Part shown: one piece after another, positions 47,680 to 59,586 of the stretch
Numbering within the stretch: position 1 is the stretch's first letter
Layout: every line of letters starts with the position of its first letter
Assembly: GCA_037576195.1 (NCBI GenBank)
Contig: CM075101.1
Span: forward strand, 3,658,001-3,722,000
Length of the DNA stretch: 64,000 nt
DNA from: Phytoseiulus persimilis
Taxonomy: Eukaryota > Arthropoda > Arachnida > Mesostigmata > Phytoseiidae
Direction: 5' to 3'
Notes under the pieces: model-generated
What the model was told of the DNA's origin: nothing
Databases searched by the model: none
Seen by the model: only the letters and a program-made list of their open reading frames with translations
Position numbers and translations under genes: made by a program

Positions 47680-50600
47680 ATGGCCCAGTGGAATTCGGCG
47701 AGCCGGACGGCTCACAGTGCCAGTTTCAAACTGCTCGTGCTGCTTATTATTGTTGCCAGTTTCGTCAGCGATGTCGCGGATGGCGAAGATCTCGGTAAGT
47801 CCAGTACACAGTTCGCCTTCTCACGAGGAACCCGCTATATCTTCCTGTAGAAATCGTCTCCTCGCTTTGGCTGACCTATAGTTCACACCCGTGTGCGACG
47901 ACCGCGGCTCAAACGACGTTCACAACAGAATCAACGGGTTCTTCTCTCCGTCGAGTGGAAGATTCGAGTGTTCACAATCGAGGAACAGTGCAAAGAAAAT
48001 TGAATGGTCTGCTGTGGTTCATGGAACCGGAACTTGCCGATAGTGGCACCTCCGGACGAGAGTTTTCGTCCTGAACGCGTCGGAGCTGGAAGAAGCGTCG
48101 ACAAGAACCTTCCTGTGCGCTTCGGAAACTATGGGACGGATCTTCTCGAGAGGGGTCGGCACTCACCAGTTTCGGCCGCAGCGGTGGCATGAATTCCAGC
48201 ATAGAAGCAGGACTCACGGCCCAGTGGAGCGCCGAATGGAACGTCTGAACCGAATCGAAAAGAAACCCTCGATTCCCTGTATTTCTTGTCGGTTTGTTAC
48301 TGTCATAAGGGCGGCAGCGATGGCTGCTGTCCGGGGCGCCGGTTCATCACAGAGCGACGCAGCGACGACAGACCGCTGACAAAAGTGACCGTCAATGTTT
48401 TTGCTCTAAAATAATTGGACCAATAACAACTACGATGACGTGAATCGCCTTGAGACAGCCATGTCTTGCGCCGCTGCGGCATTGGCGACGGTGCTCCCGG
48501 TTGGAAGATACCTGCGCAAATGCTTATTGACTCTTGCATAATTATTTCCGTATCGATCGACCCCGTGCTCGTCTCCACGACGTTTTCCTGAGGGACCTTC
48601 CTGTGCTAACGAATCTCCACATTAGCCGGTCCCCAGAGCTTTGTTTCGCTGGCCCATCCGCCTGGCCAATAATGCACCTGAAATTCGGCTCGCGCCTCGC
48701 TTGCTCCGGACTTATCGTGAATTTTCAAATTGATGGTTTCGCGGTTAGTTGTTTGATCTTCTCATTTTTGTTCGGCCTTATCGTCTTCGTTCGACCACCG
48801 CTGCCCGGAATAACTGTGTTTGGCGACACGAAGTTACCTTCCGGGTCAACCAGGCAGCACGGATCGGCGTTTAGTCGCGTGTCGGTTAACGGAAGTTTGG
48901 GACCCAAGCAACAAAGCTCCAAGGTTGTCTTGTCAACCCGCCGCCACACCGGAGAACGACGTCAACGCGAATAACCGGCCGGCGAGTTGTTTCGCATCGG
49001 ACGCGGCGATTCCAAGAGGGATATTATTGTTGCTGCTCTTCTCCTGTTGCTGGAGCCGATGTTGAGCGTTAACGGCTCGTATTCAATCGCCGCTGGATAA
49101 TCTTCCAGCGAGATTCTCTTGAGGACTCGACCGTAAGACACAGTCTGGGGCGCCTAATCTGATGTGGCTCTCGGCGTTTAGTTCTCATCGTTTTTATCCT
49201 TGTCTTGCGGTGACTGCTCGCATCCTAGACGAGGAACCCGTGTGGCTGCGAACTTTGTTGCTGACCCATATACGAGCCAGCGAGCTAGCCGGCGAAGCAG
49301 GTAGCCGGCTCCATCACCATACCTCCGCTCGGCGGCAGCGGGGTGATAGCGGACAACGCTGCCACCGATGGATTGGTCACAAGAGAATTTGATTTGTTCA
49401 TCGGACGCACTGCCTGTGTTGTGTGGTGGCGAAGGAAGCGAAACGCACGCAAACGCTTGTGGACACATTAACGGAACAGTTTCCACATTAGTCGGAGCGG
49501 GGAAGGGGGAGGAGGGGCGAACCATTAAGTTTGTGGTGGCCATGCGCCCTCAGCGGTCTGCGAGTTCCGCTTCTTCGTCGCCAAGATGATCCAAGCCGCG
49601 ATCGACGTCTGTGCCTGTTGTTGCGTTCTTTTCCACGCGGCTCTGCCCCGCAACGGCGGGAACTCTCCGGCCGATGAACGAACCCTCGCAATGAGACGCA
49701 AACTCACTCAGGTCATGAATGATATGGAATCAGTTTCGATCAGGCATCTCTGAGCACGCTAGTTCCCAGGCGGCTGGGCTTCATGCCGTGCGTTCCTTCC
49801 AGCCGTTCACTAGAACGTCCCGAGACCACTATTCAGAATTCCCCGATGAGAATGGAACGGCGCCGACTGCGATGGTGCAGCAACCGCGTTCCGAGCCTGC
49901 GTCCGACGGGGACAACAACATCGTTTGTCGGCATTTGGCGGAAGTCCAATGAGGTCCGGCACCAACGGCTCGCTCATTCCATCGTTGAACAAGTCCGCAC
50001 TTGGCATTGTTCTCGTGGAATTGACGGAGATTCCGATTGCTGGAAAGATTGTGACTATCGGGCGAATTCTAGGCCATAGTTTCGAGTTCGCCATCAGATA
50101 CGTTTGGCTCCCTTGCCTCAATCACGGATCACTCGATTTCGTAATCGACTGCATGGTTCTCGCAGATATCGCGCTCGGAATACGCGCCATGTGCCCGGCA
50201 AACATTCAATCGGTATCGTGGAATGTTGTTTGTGGTTGGTTTTCCGGTTTGACAGACCGGCAGACATCTCGGAGGCGTGGCCATCGACCCAATGCGTCTC
50301 GCGGCATTCATAACCATCTCCAAAAAGCCGACTAGTTCGACCGCTCGCTGTTTTATCTGAATATGCTCAGCATTGTTTCCGGAAGATATCGGCGCGGCCG
50401 TCCATTGCAATGACTGATGAACAGCGTTCGGCAGTTTGTTCCCTTTAGCGTTGTGATGGTGACACTCTTCTGGGCGGAAAAAACTCACGATAATAAGGTT
50501 CCGAATCTCACATCCCCCCTATCCCGTGTCAATCCGTTGTCAGATCGCATCAGTCAGGGAACGTGTGGCTGTTCTCCAGCACAGTCCATGAATCATAGCT

Positions 50601-53224
50601 CCGGGGAGAGCTCGGATCGGGGCTCGGGAAGACTCCTCTTCTATGCATATGAGGAAACGCTCACCGCCGTTCCACGAGAAAGCGGACCCCACATCTTAAC
50701 ATTCTCTTCCCTCATCCAGGTAACGGGAAAACTCCCGTAAAATCGACGGAGATGAGGAAAAAACTTGCGGCTGATGAAAAGAAAGCCCTGCCGCCGAAAG
50801 CCTCTTCCAAGGACGTACTGACCCCATCAGATGTCGCCCTCAATATCAATCCTTCGGCCAAGGCTGAACCAGCCCCGACATCCACATCGGCCTCACCCTC
50901 GAGTGCAGCAGGACCTAAATCAGATGAGCACCTCATCAATGAGTCTACTGCGGCCACAAACGCCACTGCAAAGCAAGGCGATGCCTCGCATGACGACAGC
51001 GCGGTGCGGAAAGGGGAGGAAAAGACGGTGATCTCTCCGACTCGGAGCCCATTTAGCACGGATGAGGTTTGTTGGTACTCGAATTCTGATATGCTCAATT
51101 TTTCAACACCCTGATGATGAGGACCGGCAATCTTCCAATTTGATTAGTTGTGAACTAATGAAACGTTTTCGTCCTCAGATCACAATGCCTCCAAATTATC
51201 AGCCGATCGGTGAAGGTCACACGAATCGAACCTACGAGACCCATGATTACTACAACTCCAGCATCATTGTCGACGCACAACAGGCTGATGCTTTGTGGAT
51301 CGAGCTGGATAACTTGAATGAAACCGTTACCCACGAAATGCTCAGTGAAAGCTACCGTCGAGCTGCTGTGAGTAGAGTTCCAGTTATTTTTTTTTAACCC
51401 GCTCTCCAAGAAATCCAGCGACAAGCCACGAAAACTGCGTTCCTCCGATTGGATCAACCGAGTTGTTTCTTTGACGGCTTTTCGTTTGACGACGGCTCGC
51501 GTACCCGGAACTCGCTTCCGACTTACCAGTTGAATAATTCCACGAAATGTCAGCGGTCACACTATTTTCGTGTTTCGCTGTTAATACGGGCTACGTGACC
51601 TTGACGACTAGGGGACAGATTAGGTGGTTCATTCATCCAAATCGCTCGGAAATTTTCCTGCTCTGCCGGGCTAACATTGTGAGAAATCGTTGACAATGAT
51701 TCCTGCCGATGCTCGGATACTGCAGAGGTCATGAATTCCGCTGGTCCCTTGTCATCTTCACCTGGAACATGGCAACCACATGATCCTGTGTGCGTGTCTC
51801 CACGTCTGCTCGGAGGGAACTCATCTTCGTTCGATATACCAGCAACATTCCTAGAGGGGAATCGTGCGAAGGGATTCTTTCCCCGGGATTCTAATGTGCG
51901 CGAACGCCGCGCCGTCTCGGCTCTGAGATCATCAGTAGATTCACTCCATGAGTCGCATTCTGGATGTGGGGTGTTTGCCAGTCCCCCCGCATACTCCTCG
52001 GGAATCCATTCCGCGTTTCCGAACTCTGAAGGGCGCTCCCACCCCTTGCAGAATCGTGTAACACTCTGTATTCTTTCCAGACTGTGAATCTCACCTTCGA
52101 TTTCCCCTTCTACGGACATCCAATCAACAACGTCACGATCGCCACCGGAGGTTTCTTGTACGTGGGTTACAGGCTACACATGTGGCTTGCGGCAACGCAG
52201 TACATCGCTCCTCTGATGGCCAACTTCAAAGCGTCGGTCAATTCCTCCGAGTCGTCACTGAAATACTACGATAACGGCACGGTATTCGTCGTGGAATGGC
52301 GCAACGTCCAACTCGAAGACAACAGAGAAGCAGGCAACTTCACGTTCCAAGCTATCCTTAAGAAAAATGGAGACATCATATTCAATTACAAAAACATCCC
52401 CATTCCGATCATGAGCATCGCTGAAAGATACCATCCAGTCAAGGTCGGCATATCGGACGCATACCTCTTCCAGCGAACCGTATATCGTGAGTTTGTTGAG
52501 TTTCGCAGCGAGAGCAGTTTACCGTGGTTCGAATGAATCATTTGATCCTCCGGAAGCGCATGTTTCCGTCGTGAACTTCGTGGTTGAACACCTCTTCTCC
52601 GGTTCCAGTGTTGAAACGCAAGACCATCTACGAGTACCATTCGATCAACAAGAAAACGGGGCTCGTCCGGTCGCATTCCTCCATCGTGATTCAAGCTCTG
52701 CCCACCTGTGTTTCTCTGAAGAGCTGCGAAGAATGCACCACGGCCCAGATCAACTTCAACTGCACGTGGTGTGAGCTCGTGCAGAGGTGCTCATCTGGCG
52801 TCGACCGGCATCGTCAGAGTTGGATCAGCAACAAGTGTGAAGAAAATGTGGTGAGTTTCCGACCGAGTCCCCTCTTTACGTCGCTCTGAGGTCATGAGCA
52901 TCGCATCCTCCCACGATCAAGGGATCAGGCTCCAATTCTCAGTGTTCGCCCTCTTTGCAGACTCCAAAGGGTCAGTGTCTCGCTGTGGACACTCACAACG
53001 CTTTAGCTAGTGCCGATAACTCCTCAAGGGCATCTGGCGGCAGCGCAGGTCTTCAGATCGTATTCGTCTTATTCGCTTTGGTTTTGGGAATTTGCCTCTG
53101 GGTGTTCTACGCGTACAGAAACCCTAGGTCGTTCAGTGGTCAATTCCTGATTAAGTATCGCCCTTCGCAATGGAAACGCCATGGGGAAGCCAGATACATT
53201 GCAGCAGGCTCCCTACACATGTAG
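47680..53224 (+). CDS. PLXDC2: Plexin domain-containing protein (PLXDC/TEM7 family)
   Basis: Type I membrane glycoprotein; vertebrate PLXDC1/2 are cell-surface receptors. Exons 47680-47794, 50720-51066, 51179-51367, 52081-52486, 52609-52850 and 52961-53224 give 520 residues with consistent phases. Residues 1-38 carry a signal peptide (core LLVLLIIVASFV). The second exon is a Ser/Thr/Ala/Lys-rich stalk. Exons 3 and 4 hold the family's nidogen-like ectodomain: NLTFDFPFYGH, VTIATGGFLYVGY, ATQYIAPLMANF and HPVKVGISDAY. Exon 5 is the cysteine-rich PSI (plexin) module: CVSLKSCEECTTAQ, FNCTWCELVQRCSSGVDRHR. Exon 6 has one membrane span (IVFVLFALVLGICLWVFYAY) and a tail of about 35 residues with KYRPSQW, matching RRPSRW in vertebrates. 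The start is the first ATG directly before the signal peptide. Orthology to PLXDC1 versus PLXDC2 is not resolved. Confidence 0.95.
47795..50719 (+). other. 2.9 kb first intron of PLXDC
   Basis: Donor CTCG|GTAAGT after the signal-peptide exon, acceptor CATCCAG before 50720. The other PLXDC introns are between about 110 and 715 nt. Nothing inside is recognisable as a gene. A large intron after the signal-peptide exon is a common place for regulatory elements, but none is visible. Confidence 0.85.
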
Positions 53225-56200
53225 AATGTTGATCCTTAGCCTTTTGTCCAGTCTTCCCGGTAGAGAATTCATCATGATCATCACGAAAAACGAAGGCACA
53301 CAACCGGAAGCAGACCTGCTGCATGTCGGTCCGCGTGCACTCGAGTCAATCACAACTCCTAACACTCGTGTGTGAATCTGCTGTGAACGGCGGCTTACGA
53401 TGTCGGTCATGTTGCGCTGAAGATTCGGATTCGCGTTCCGGCATGTTTCTACGATGGAGCAGGATATTCCAAAATTTGAGTCGACTTCTCGCTCTAAGTC
53501 ACAGCTCTCAACCAAGCTGTGGGTGCGAGTTTTCCGAGTTCCGGCTGAGCACCAAATCGATGAGCAAGCCAACTGACCAATAGGCAGACAGGCAGACAAA
53601 CAAACAAACAGACAAACAAACATACAGACGAACAGACAAACAGATAGATCGAGATGAATGTAAAAGGTGGAGATGTAGACATTGAATATTCGCACAAACC
53701 GCTACTTTGAACCGGGTTATCTCGATTGAAAATGACAACAATTGAACAACCAGAGAACAGACTCAGAACAGAACGACAATCCGATATCTATGAAGATGAT
53801 GACAATAATGACATTGTGAGCCGGCTATACACACACGGAACGTTTCATGATTCGCGCAGGCAAAGCGGTGTTCGTCGAGTACGAAACTTTCATACGATCA
53901 TCAAGGCGCCCGAATCTGCGTGGTTGGGACTTGTAGAGCCACGTTACCGCTCCAGTCTTGAGCTCAGCCGACTGGTGAGGTCCTCAGGTGTGGTCAGACT
54001 CGCGTTCATAGAGTAAAAGTTCACAAGACCTTTTCAGAGGTGATCTGGGAACTCACATGCGAATTTCGAGCGATTTTGCGCGCCCAATCGTCGCGCCCAT
54101 TTATTGGCAACCGCCGAACAATAGCGTCATGCCCACGTCTCACTTCCTGAAACTTGTGCGATATCTTACAAGCTGTTTCTTTTCATTGGAGTTTTCGAGC
54201 AATACTCGACATCTTTATACGAATTTCACTTCTTACCCTCGAATTGCTTCTGTTACTCTTCATATCGGTGGAGTTGACCTCAACCGAGTGTGAGGACTGG
54301 TCACTAACGGGCACTCGTTCCGCCGCATTGCCCAGCGACTCTTGGCAGATTTCCTCCGACGATTCCGTTCTGGAAGTCGAGGAACGTATTCGGAACGACG
54401 TTCCGTAATAGAGCTGCGGCCGGAAGTTCGTCAATCGCTTTCAGCCAACATAATGCTCAATCGATTAAAACTCTTCATGGCGACAGTGAGATAGCGTGTC
54501 CGCTGAAGAAAGCGATTGGGACTCGTGCAATAGGTCTGGCTTCCGGCAGAATTTCAATAATCATCATCTGAGGTGCACACCACTCACCAAAAAACGTCGC
54601 AGGAATTTCCAAAGGTTGTTTTCTTGCCTTATTATATTTCGAATCCCCTCCTATGTTAGTTGATCAACTGGAAACAGGATTGTGCTTTCGGGTTCTCTGT
54701 GCGAGCAATCGCTGGCCATTTTATTCGCTCTGATTCCGTCACGTCACCCTCATCGTATTTCTCAACTTAGACGTAGTCGATTCGCGAATAGGTTGCGTTC
54801 AGAACAATTCACGGACCATCGATTTGGGATCACGGCTCATTTTCTGACGCAGACAGTACGCAAGCTTAGGATTCTATGATTGTTGGAATCGGTATGACTA
54901 CAGTCAAGATTGACGTTCGGAGTCCAAGCCCAAAGCCGAATCCGGGTGTGGCGATTCGGGTTCCCATAACATTTAGGTATTGGCTTTCTCTTCGAAAGGA
55001 GTCCGTTCAGCTCTCGAAAGCAGAAGGGCTTGATTCGATATCGGTTTCGAGCTGGCCAAACGTCGCTTCTCGGGCTAATATAACGCGCCTTCCCGCGTAA
55101 TTCTCACGTAGCTGAGCTCACCTCTTGCATTGTGCCTTCTTCGAATCACTCTGACGCGGTCCCATTGTTGAGCCCCGTCCCAGACCGAAGGAAAACCTAG
55201 AGAAACGACTCCTTTGTGCGCAGCGAGCTTCCCCGGTGAGCCGAACACTGCTCCGTACACGGAGTCAGCTTCGAAACACTGTTGCGGAACGAGAGCAAGC
55301 AACGATAGCATTTTTCTTCATTTGAGCAACCAATAGGCCTTCACCGTCTGATTTCTGATCGATTCAATTGTTTTTCGTCCACAACTTTCATCGCTCGAAA
55401 TTCACACGAGAATATACTTTCCTCGCAACGGAGAGGACACATATCCCGACGGAAACCTTTTATGGCATCGACCCCTGCAGCGTGCAGGATATGTACAGGG
55501 TAGCTACTTTGGGTAGGAAATTTTCAAGCCGAAGTCCGTTCTGGCTGTAAGTCGGTAATTTCTTCAGATAGATCCCAAGATTGAGAAGGGATGGGTGAAG
55601 AATCTCGTTCAATTGGTCGAAATGCGATCGGCGCTGAGGAGAGTGTTGCGAGGCTCACATTTCTTCCGCGAAGTGTTCCCGAAAAAGATTGGGAAAACGT
55701 CACGTCCGAAACTCAATCATTCTATGACCCTGAGAGACGGCGACGAATTTCGCTGCACTCCCCTGAACGAAAATCGCATTATCTCCACTCGGATCAAGAA
55801 CTAAGACAATCGAAAATCTCTATCGATCCCTCTTTTGATTGTTGAAGAAGCTTGAGAATCGGCCAACTTATAGCCAGAACAAGCTCGGGCTCAGAAGTTC
55901 CCGACTCAAAATGATCACCCTGTAGTGTGTAGATAAAGTGAGTGAAAAATATCACCAGTGTCGTCGTCATCGTCGTAACCGTCGAAACAATAGGAACTTG
56001 TTGACCGTATTGTAACTACTACTTCAAATCGAAAGAGTTCAGATGGATATCTTTATCAAATCTATCTTGTGATAATCCAGAGCCGAAGCCATCGGAGGAA
56101 ATAAACTATCATTCAACGATCTCTCTTCTTTTTACTCGATCGCGGCATCCGGCGTGTGATATAACTCGAGACTGGATTCTCCGGCGTGGAGAAGCAGGGA

Positions 56201-58424
56201 AAGGAGCTAAGAAAGTAGCACTCAATATCCCGAGATGCGTGAACAAAGGTGATTGCCGGTGGCGTCAAGGGCTGGAGGAAAACAGTGTCTGGCCGAATCT
56301 TGATCACTCGTGAAAACTTCATTCATGGTTACCAGCATAGCGCATCGATCGATTGTGTAATCATTGAGTTCTCTGGAGTCGAGCGGTGCATAAAAATGGA
56401 AAGCAACGACTGCCGCCTCAAGGAAGGCCTCTCAATGTTCACGCTTTCGAGCCCGGCATACTTGAGCGTGACCATATCCAAGATTGCTTAGTCGGAATTC
56501 ATCCAGGACTCTTCTCGACTCACCATATTCATTCGCACGAACAGGGCATGCTCCATGAACCGGGCATGCTGGAACGGGTGGAAACATACCCCAGAGCTTC
56601 TTCAGTTTTCGCGAACCCCTCATTCCGGCTCCGAATTTATGTGGTTCTTGCCAACGATGTCCCCGCTCTGAAGTTAAACAGACTTGAACGTGCCGCCGAT
56701 TCTGTAGAGAATCGTGCAAGTTTTCGCTCGTGTCTCCGAGCTTGCAAATGAAGTAAATTGTTCTTGCAGCCGCGCTATGCCAAGTTTTTGTTGGACGAGG
56801 AGTGAGTTGTCACGCTGGCGCAAGTGGCCAACCAATTCACTTCGCTGAATGACCTGAGCAGGTCTCTTCCAGGACCGTTTCCAACAGCTTCCTCCTTGAG
56901 GAATGGAATCGATGCCTGCGAACAAATGATGGCTTCCTGGCTTGATCGACTGGGTGGAAACGGTTCCGTAATGTTTGCTACCCCACGACATTGTCTCCAG
57001 AGTGACATCGTAGAGAGAAGAGCGGTTTTTCGGACCGGTCGTCAGCATCGGATTTGGTTAGCTGACAACTTCGACTCCAGGAGCTGGTTACTTTCTGTCC
57101 AAAGGCTGTGACTCTACTGACATCGAAGTTCCCCGAGATGGGAACCTCCGGATGACGAGCTCCTATACCGGAAATGTCACGATTCGCTCCTCTAATCGCA
57201 TAAAGCGCGAGAAGCTTGCAGGATAGGCCTGACATGAGATCTCGGCATCACAGGACCAACACTTGTCTTCGCCCGAACGGCTTCTATGGTCCCTATACTC
57301 CACGACTCATCCGAGCAAACTCTTATTCGTAACTCTCTTGGTGATGAAAAACGAACATCGAAATTTACTGTATATTTACGGCTCCCTGGAACGAATTCGC
57401 GGCCGCTACCGGAGCAGATCTAGGTAAGTCGAGACCGATAAATTCCTTGTTGGAAGTATGAGTCGGAACTGTTCACTGACCTTCCCCGGTGGATCACCTT
57501 TCTTCAAGGCAGCTAATCGATCTAAGTGAAGCGGAAGAATCTCTCCCAGCTACCATGTGGGATATTTGCGCACTCGTCGTTCACTCCCACCAGGAGTGTG
57601 TTTCTATCCCTGAGCTGAGCGAATCGGAGTGCGATTCCCAACGCTTCCGGGAGAGTTCATGCGGGAGCGTCCAAATCTCTCGGAAGTGCACGCGTAACCA
57701 AGAGCGTTTCCCCTTGAATAGTTGTTTTGTTTTGAGGCTGGCACAGTGGAATCGCGGGCTACCACCTCAGGACAAACCTCAGGTCAACAATTTAGGGCTC
57801 ATCGATCGCCTCTGCCAGACATGATCTACTCCCCACGAGAGGCAAGATCTTTGCGAGCGATGAATCAAGTGAGGAAAGAGAATTCGCGGATCTCCACCGA
57901 ATTTTAACTGAAACCTTCATCAGCGCTAGGGGAGAGACGACGTTCGGGCATTCGCAATGCATTCGGAGTAGGATTCCACCTTTGCTCAAATTATGCAGAA
58001 ATCTCGCTCTAGAAGCTCCACTCCGACTCGGTTTTCGGGTTATGCTCCGTTATATGGAAGTTGCGAATCGCTGTCAGGGACTGTCATCTTCCCAATCGGG
58101 GATACCGTGAGGAGAAAGGAGCAGTGTCAGCCGAATCTTAGAAGTATGCGGAATGTTGAGGAAACGCCGAAATAGGCATTTCCAAGTGTGATCCGAGCGG
58201 AGTCTCTGATGTTCCGTCGTCTCGGGACGGGCCGCGGAGGGCGTCCCAAGATTAGAGCTCACCATGTGCGTGCATGACGTCCGCGCCGAACGTTCAGTAG
58301 ATGGACGTGCACGAGCTGTTTTAGATTGACGCCCAGTTTATCGCGGCACGCCGGTCGTCGAACACGTTCTTAGGCCCAGTTTTTCTCGGTGTATCACTAT
58401 TTCGACGGAGAGCTCGACGCGAAC
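53225..58424. other. Intergenic region between PLXDC and eIF4E
   Basis: About 5.2 kb. It begins with PLXDC 3' sequence; an ATTAAA at 54464-54469 is a distant possible poly(A) signal. I found no gene. Short frames at 55368-55550, 55595-55804 and 56824-57111 look somewhat protein-like but lack recognisable domains. Confidence 0.55.
53583..53650. repeat. Imperfect ACAA/ACAG/GACA tetranucleotide microsatellite
   Basis: About 68 bases of four-base units (CAGA, CAAA, CATA), downstream of the PLXDC stop and possibly in its 3' UTR. On the minus strand it yields the repetitive Val/Cys/Leu/Phe shadow frames. Confidence 0.92.
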
Positions 58425-59586
58425 ATGAGCCGGCGCGGTTGCAGAGGTGGCCGACGCATCAAGGAGAAGAGGGATCACGAAATCTCCCACGTGGACCGTG
58501 CAGGGAACGAACGTCCAGACAGCGGCATCGGATCAGGCAAAGGTACCCCTGAAAAGTTTGAAGACGGTGAGTTTACACCGGTAACAACTCAGAAAAAACC
58601 GTCTGTAAGAGAAAACGGAATCGCGCTGGAATCGTTCGATGGTGCACAGTTTGTCCTCACCCCGAGCGCTTGAGGAGGCCTTAGCCTAATTGAGTCTGAT
58701 TCTGACACAAAACAGGTGCCACTCATGACGACGTTTCGCAGAGAGACCTGTTCTCGCATCCGCTGGAATACGCCTGGAGTTTTTGGTGCAACGACGTAAG
58801 TGTGTCCGACTCAAAAACGCTCCTCGAACAATCAAGGTCCCGATACCATTTGATCCAGTCTTCCATATGTGAATATGAGCAGGAACCAGCAACCTCTGCT
58901 GGTTCGCTCGCAGAGAATGTATTGTTATAAAACATTATCGGATCGAAAGATAACACTAAGACGGCTTCTCTCCACAGTCCAACAAGGATTGGAAAAAGGC
59001 GTTGAGTCACATTTGCGACTTTTCAACAATCGAAGAGTTCTGGTCTTTATTCTCCCATCTGTGTGGTCCCTCGGACAGTCAACGACTTAATTTCAATGTT
59101 TTTAAGAAGGGCATCCGACCGGAATGGGAAGACGATGCAAACGGACGGGTAATTAGCGAAAGCACTTCCAAACATACAGCGATCCATTCCAGTTAAAGTT
59201 TCCGCAAAACGCTATACATGTGTGCAACGAAGACATTTCTCTGAGACTGAGGTTTCCTCCAACAGGCTGGTAGATGGAACATCACCACTTTGCTTCCAGA
59301 GGGCGAGCTTTGTGACCTGGTTTGGGAAGAACTTTGCCTCTTGTTGGTGAGCGGTAAAACGTTGGGTCCTCTAACAGCGAACGTGAATGGCGTGTACCTC
59401 TCTCGCAAATCCAGCTGCATCCGAGCTTCTGTGTGGACCAACACAAAGAACAAGCGTGAAGTTCTGGCTGTAGGCCGGAAAATCCAGGATACCCTCTTCG
59501 ACCGTGTCGGTCAACGCTTTCAGCTGGAATTTGTGCTCCACAAAGCGCAGAAGAACACGCGGAAGATTCTCTTCAGGCTCGAATAG
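58425..59586 (+). CDS. eIF4E: Eukaryotic translation initiation factor 4E (cap-binding protein)
   Basis: Binds the mRNA 5' cap in the cytoplasm and recruits eIF4G. Exons 58425-58566, 58716-58795, 58978-59148 and 59266-59586 give 237 residues, in phase, ending TAG. The N-terminal 50 or so residues are basic and low-complexity (MSRRGCRGGRRIKEKRD). The fold starts at SHPLEYAWSFWCND, matching HPLQNRWALWFFKND. Cap-stacking residues are present: W in NKDWKKAL (W56 of human eIF4E) and WED in RPEWEDDAN (W102/E103). The eIF4G/4E-BP surface is kept in STIEEFWSLF (V69 is Ile, W73 kept). Both stacking residues are Trp, which points to class I rather than 4EHP (Tyr) or eIF4E3 (Cys). The last exon is divergent, with the AGRW and ASVWT motifs kept. 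Confidence 0.93.
58877..58909 (+). other. Perfect 9-bp hairpin in an eIF4E intron
   Basis: GAACCAGCA (58883-58891), loop ACCTC, TGCTGGTTC (58897-58905). The stem extends by GAGC/GCTC after a two-base bulge. It lies in the intron 58796-58977, about 70 nt before the acceptor. Possible role in splicing; none is shown. Confidence 0.7.

Noticed and set aside
58389-58424. Upstream in-frame extension of eIF4E
   Set aside because: It starts at GTG. The first ATG in the frame is at 58425 and is taken as the start.
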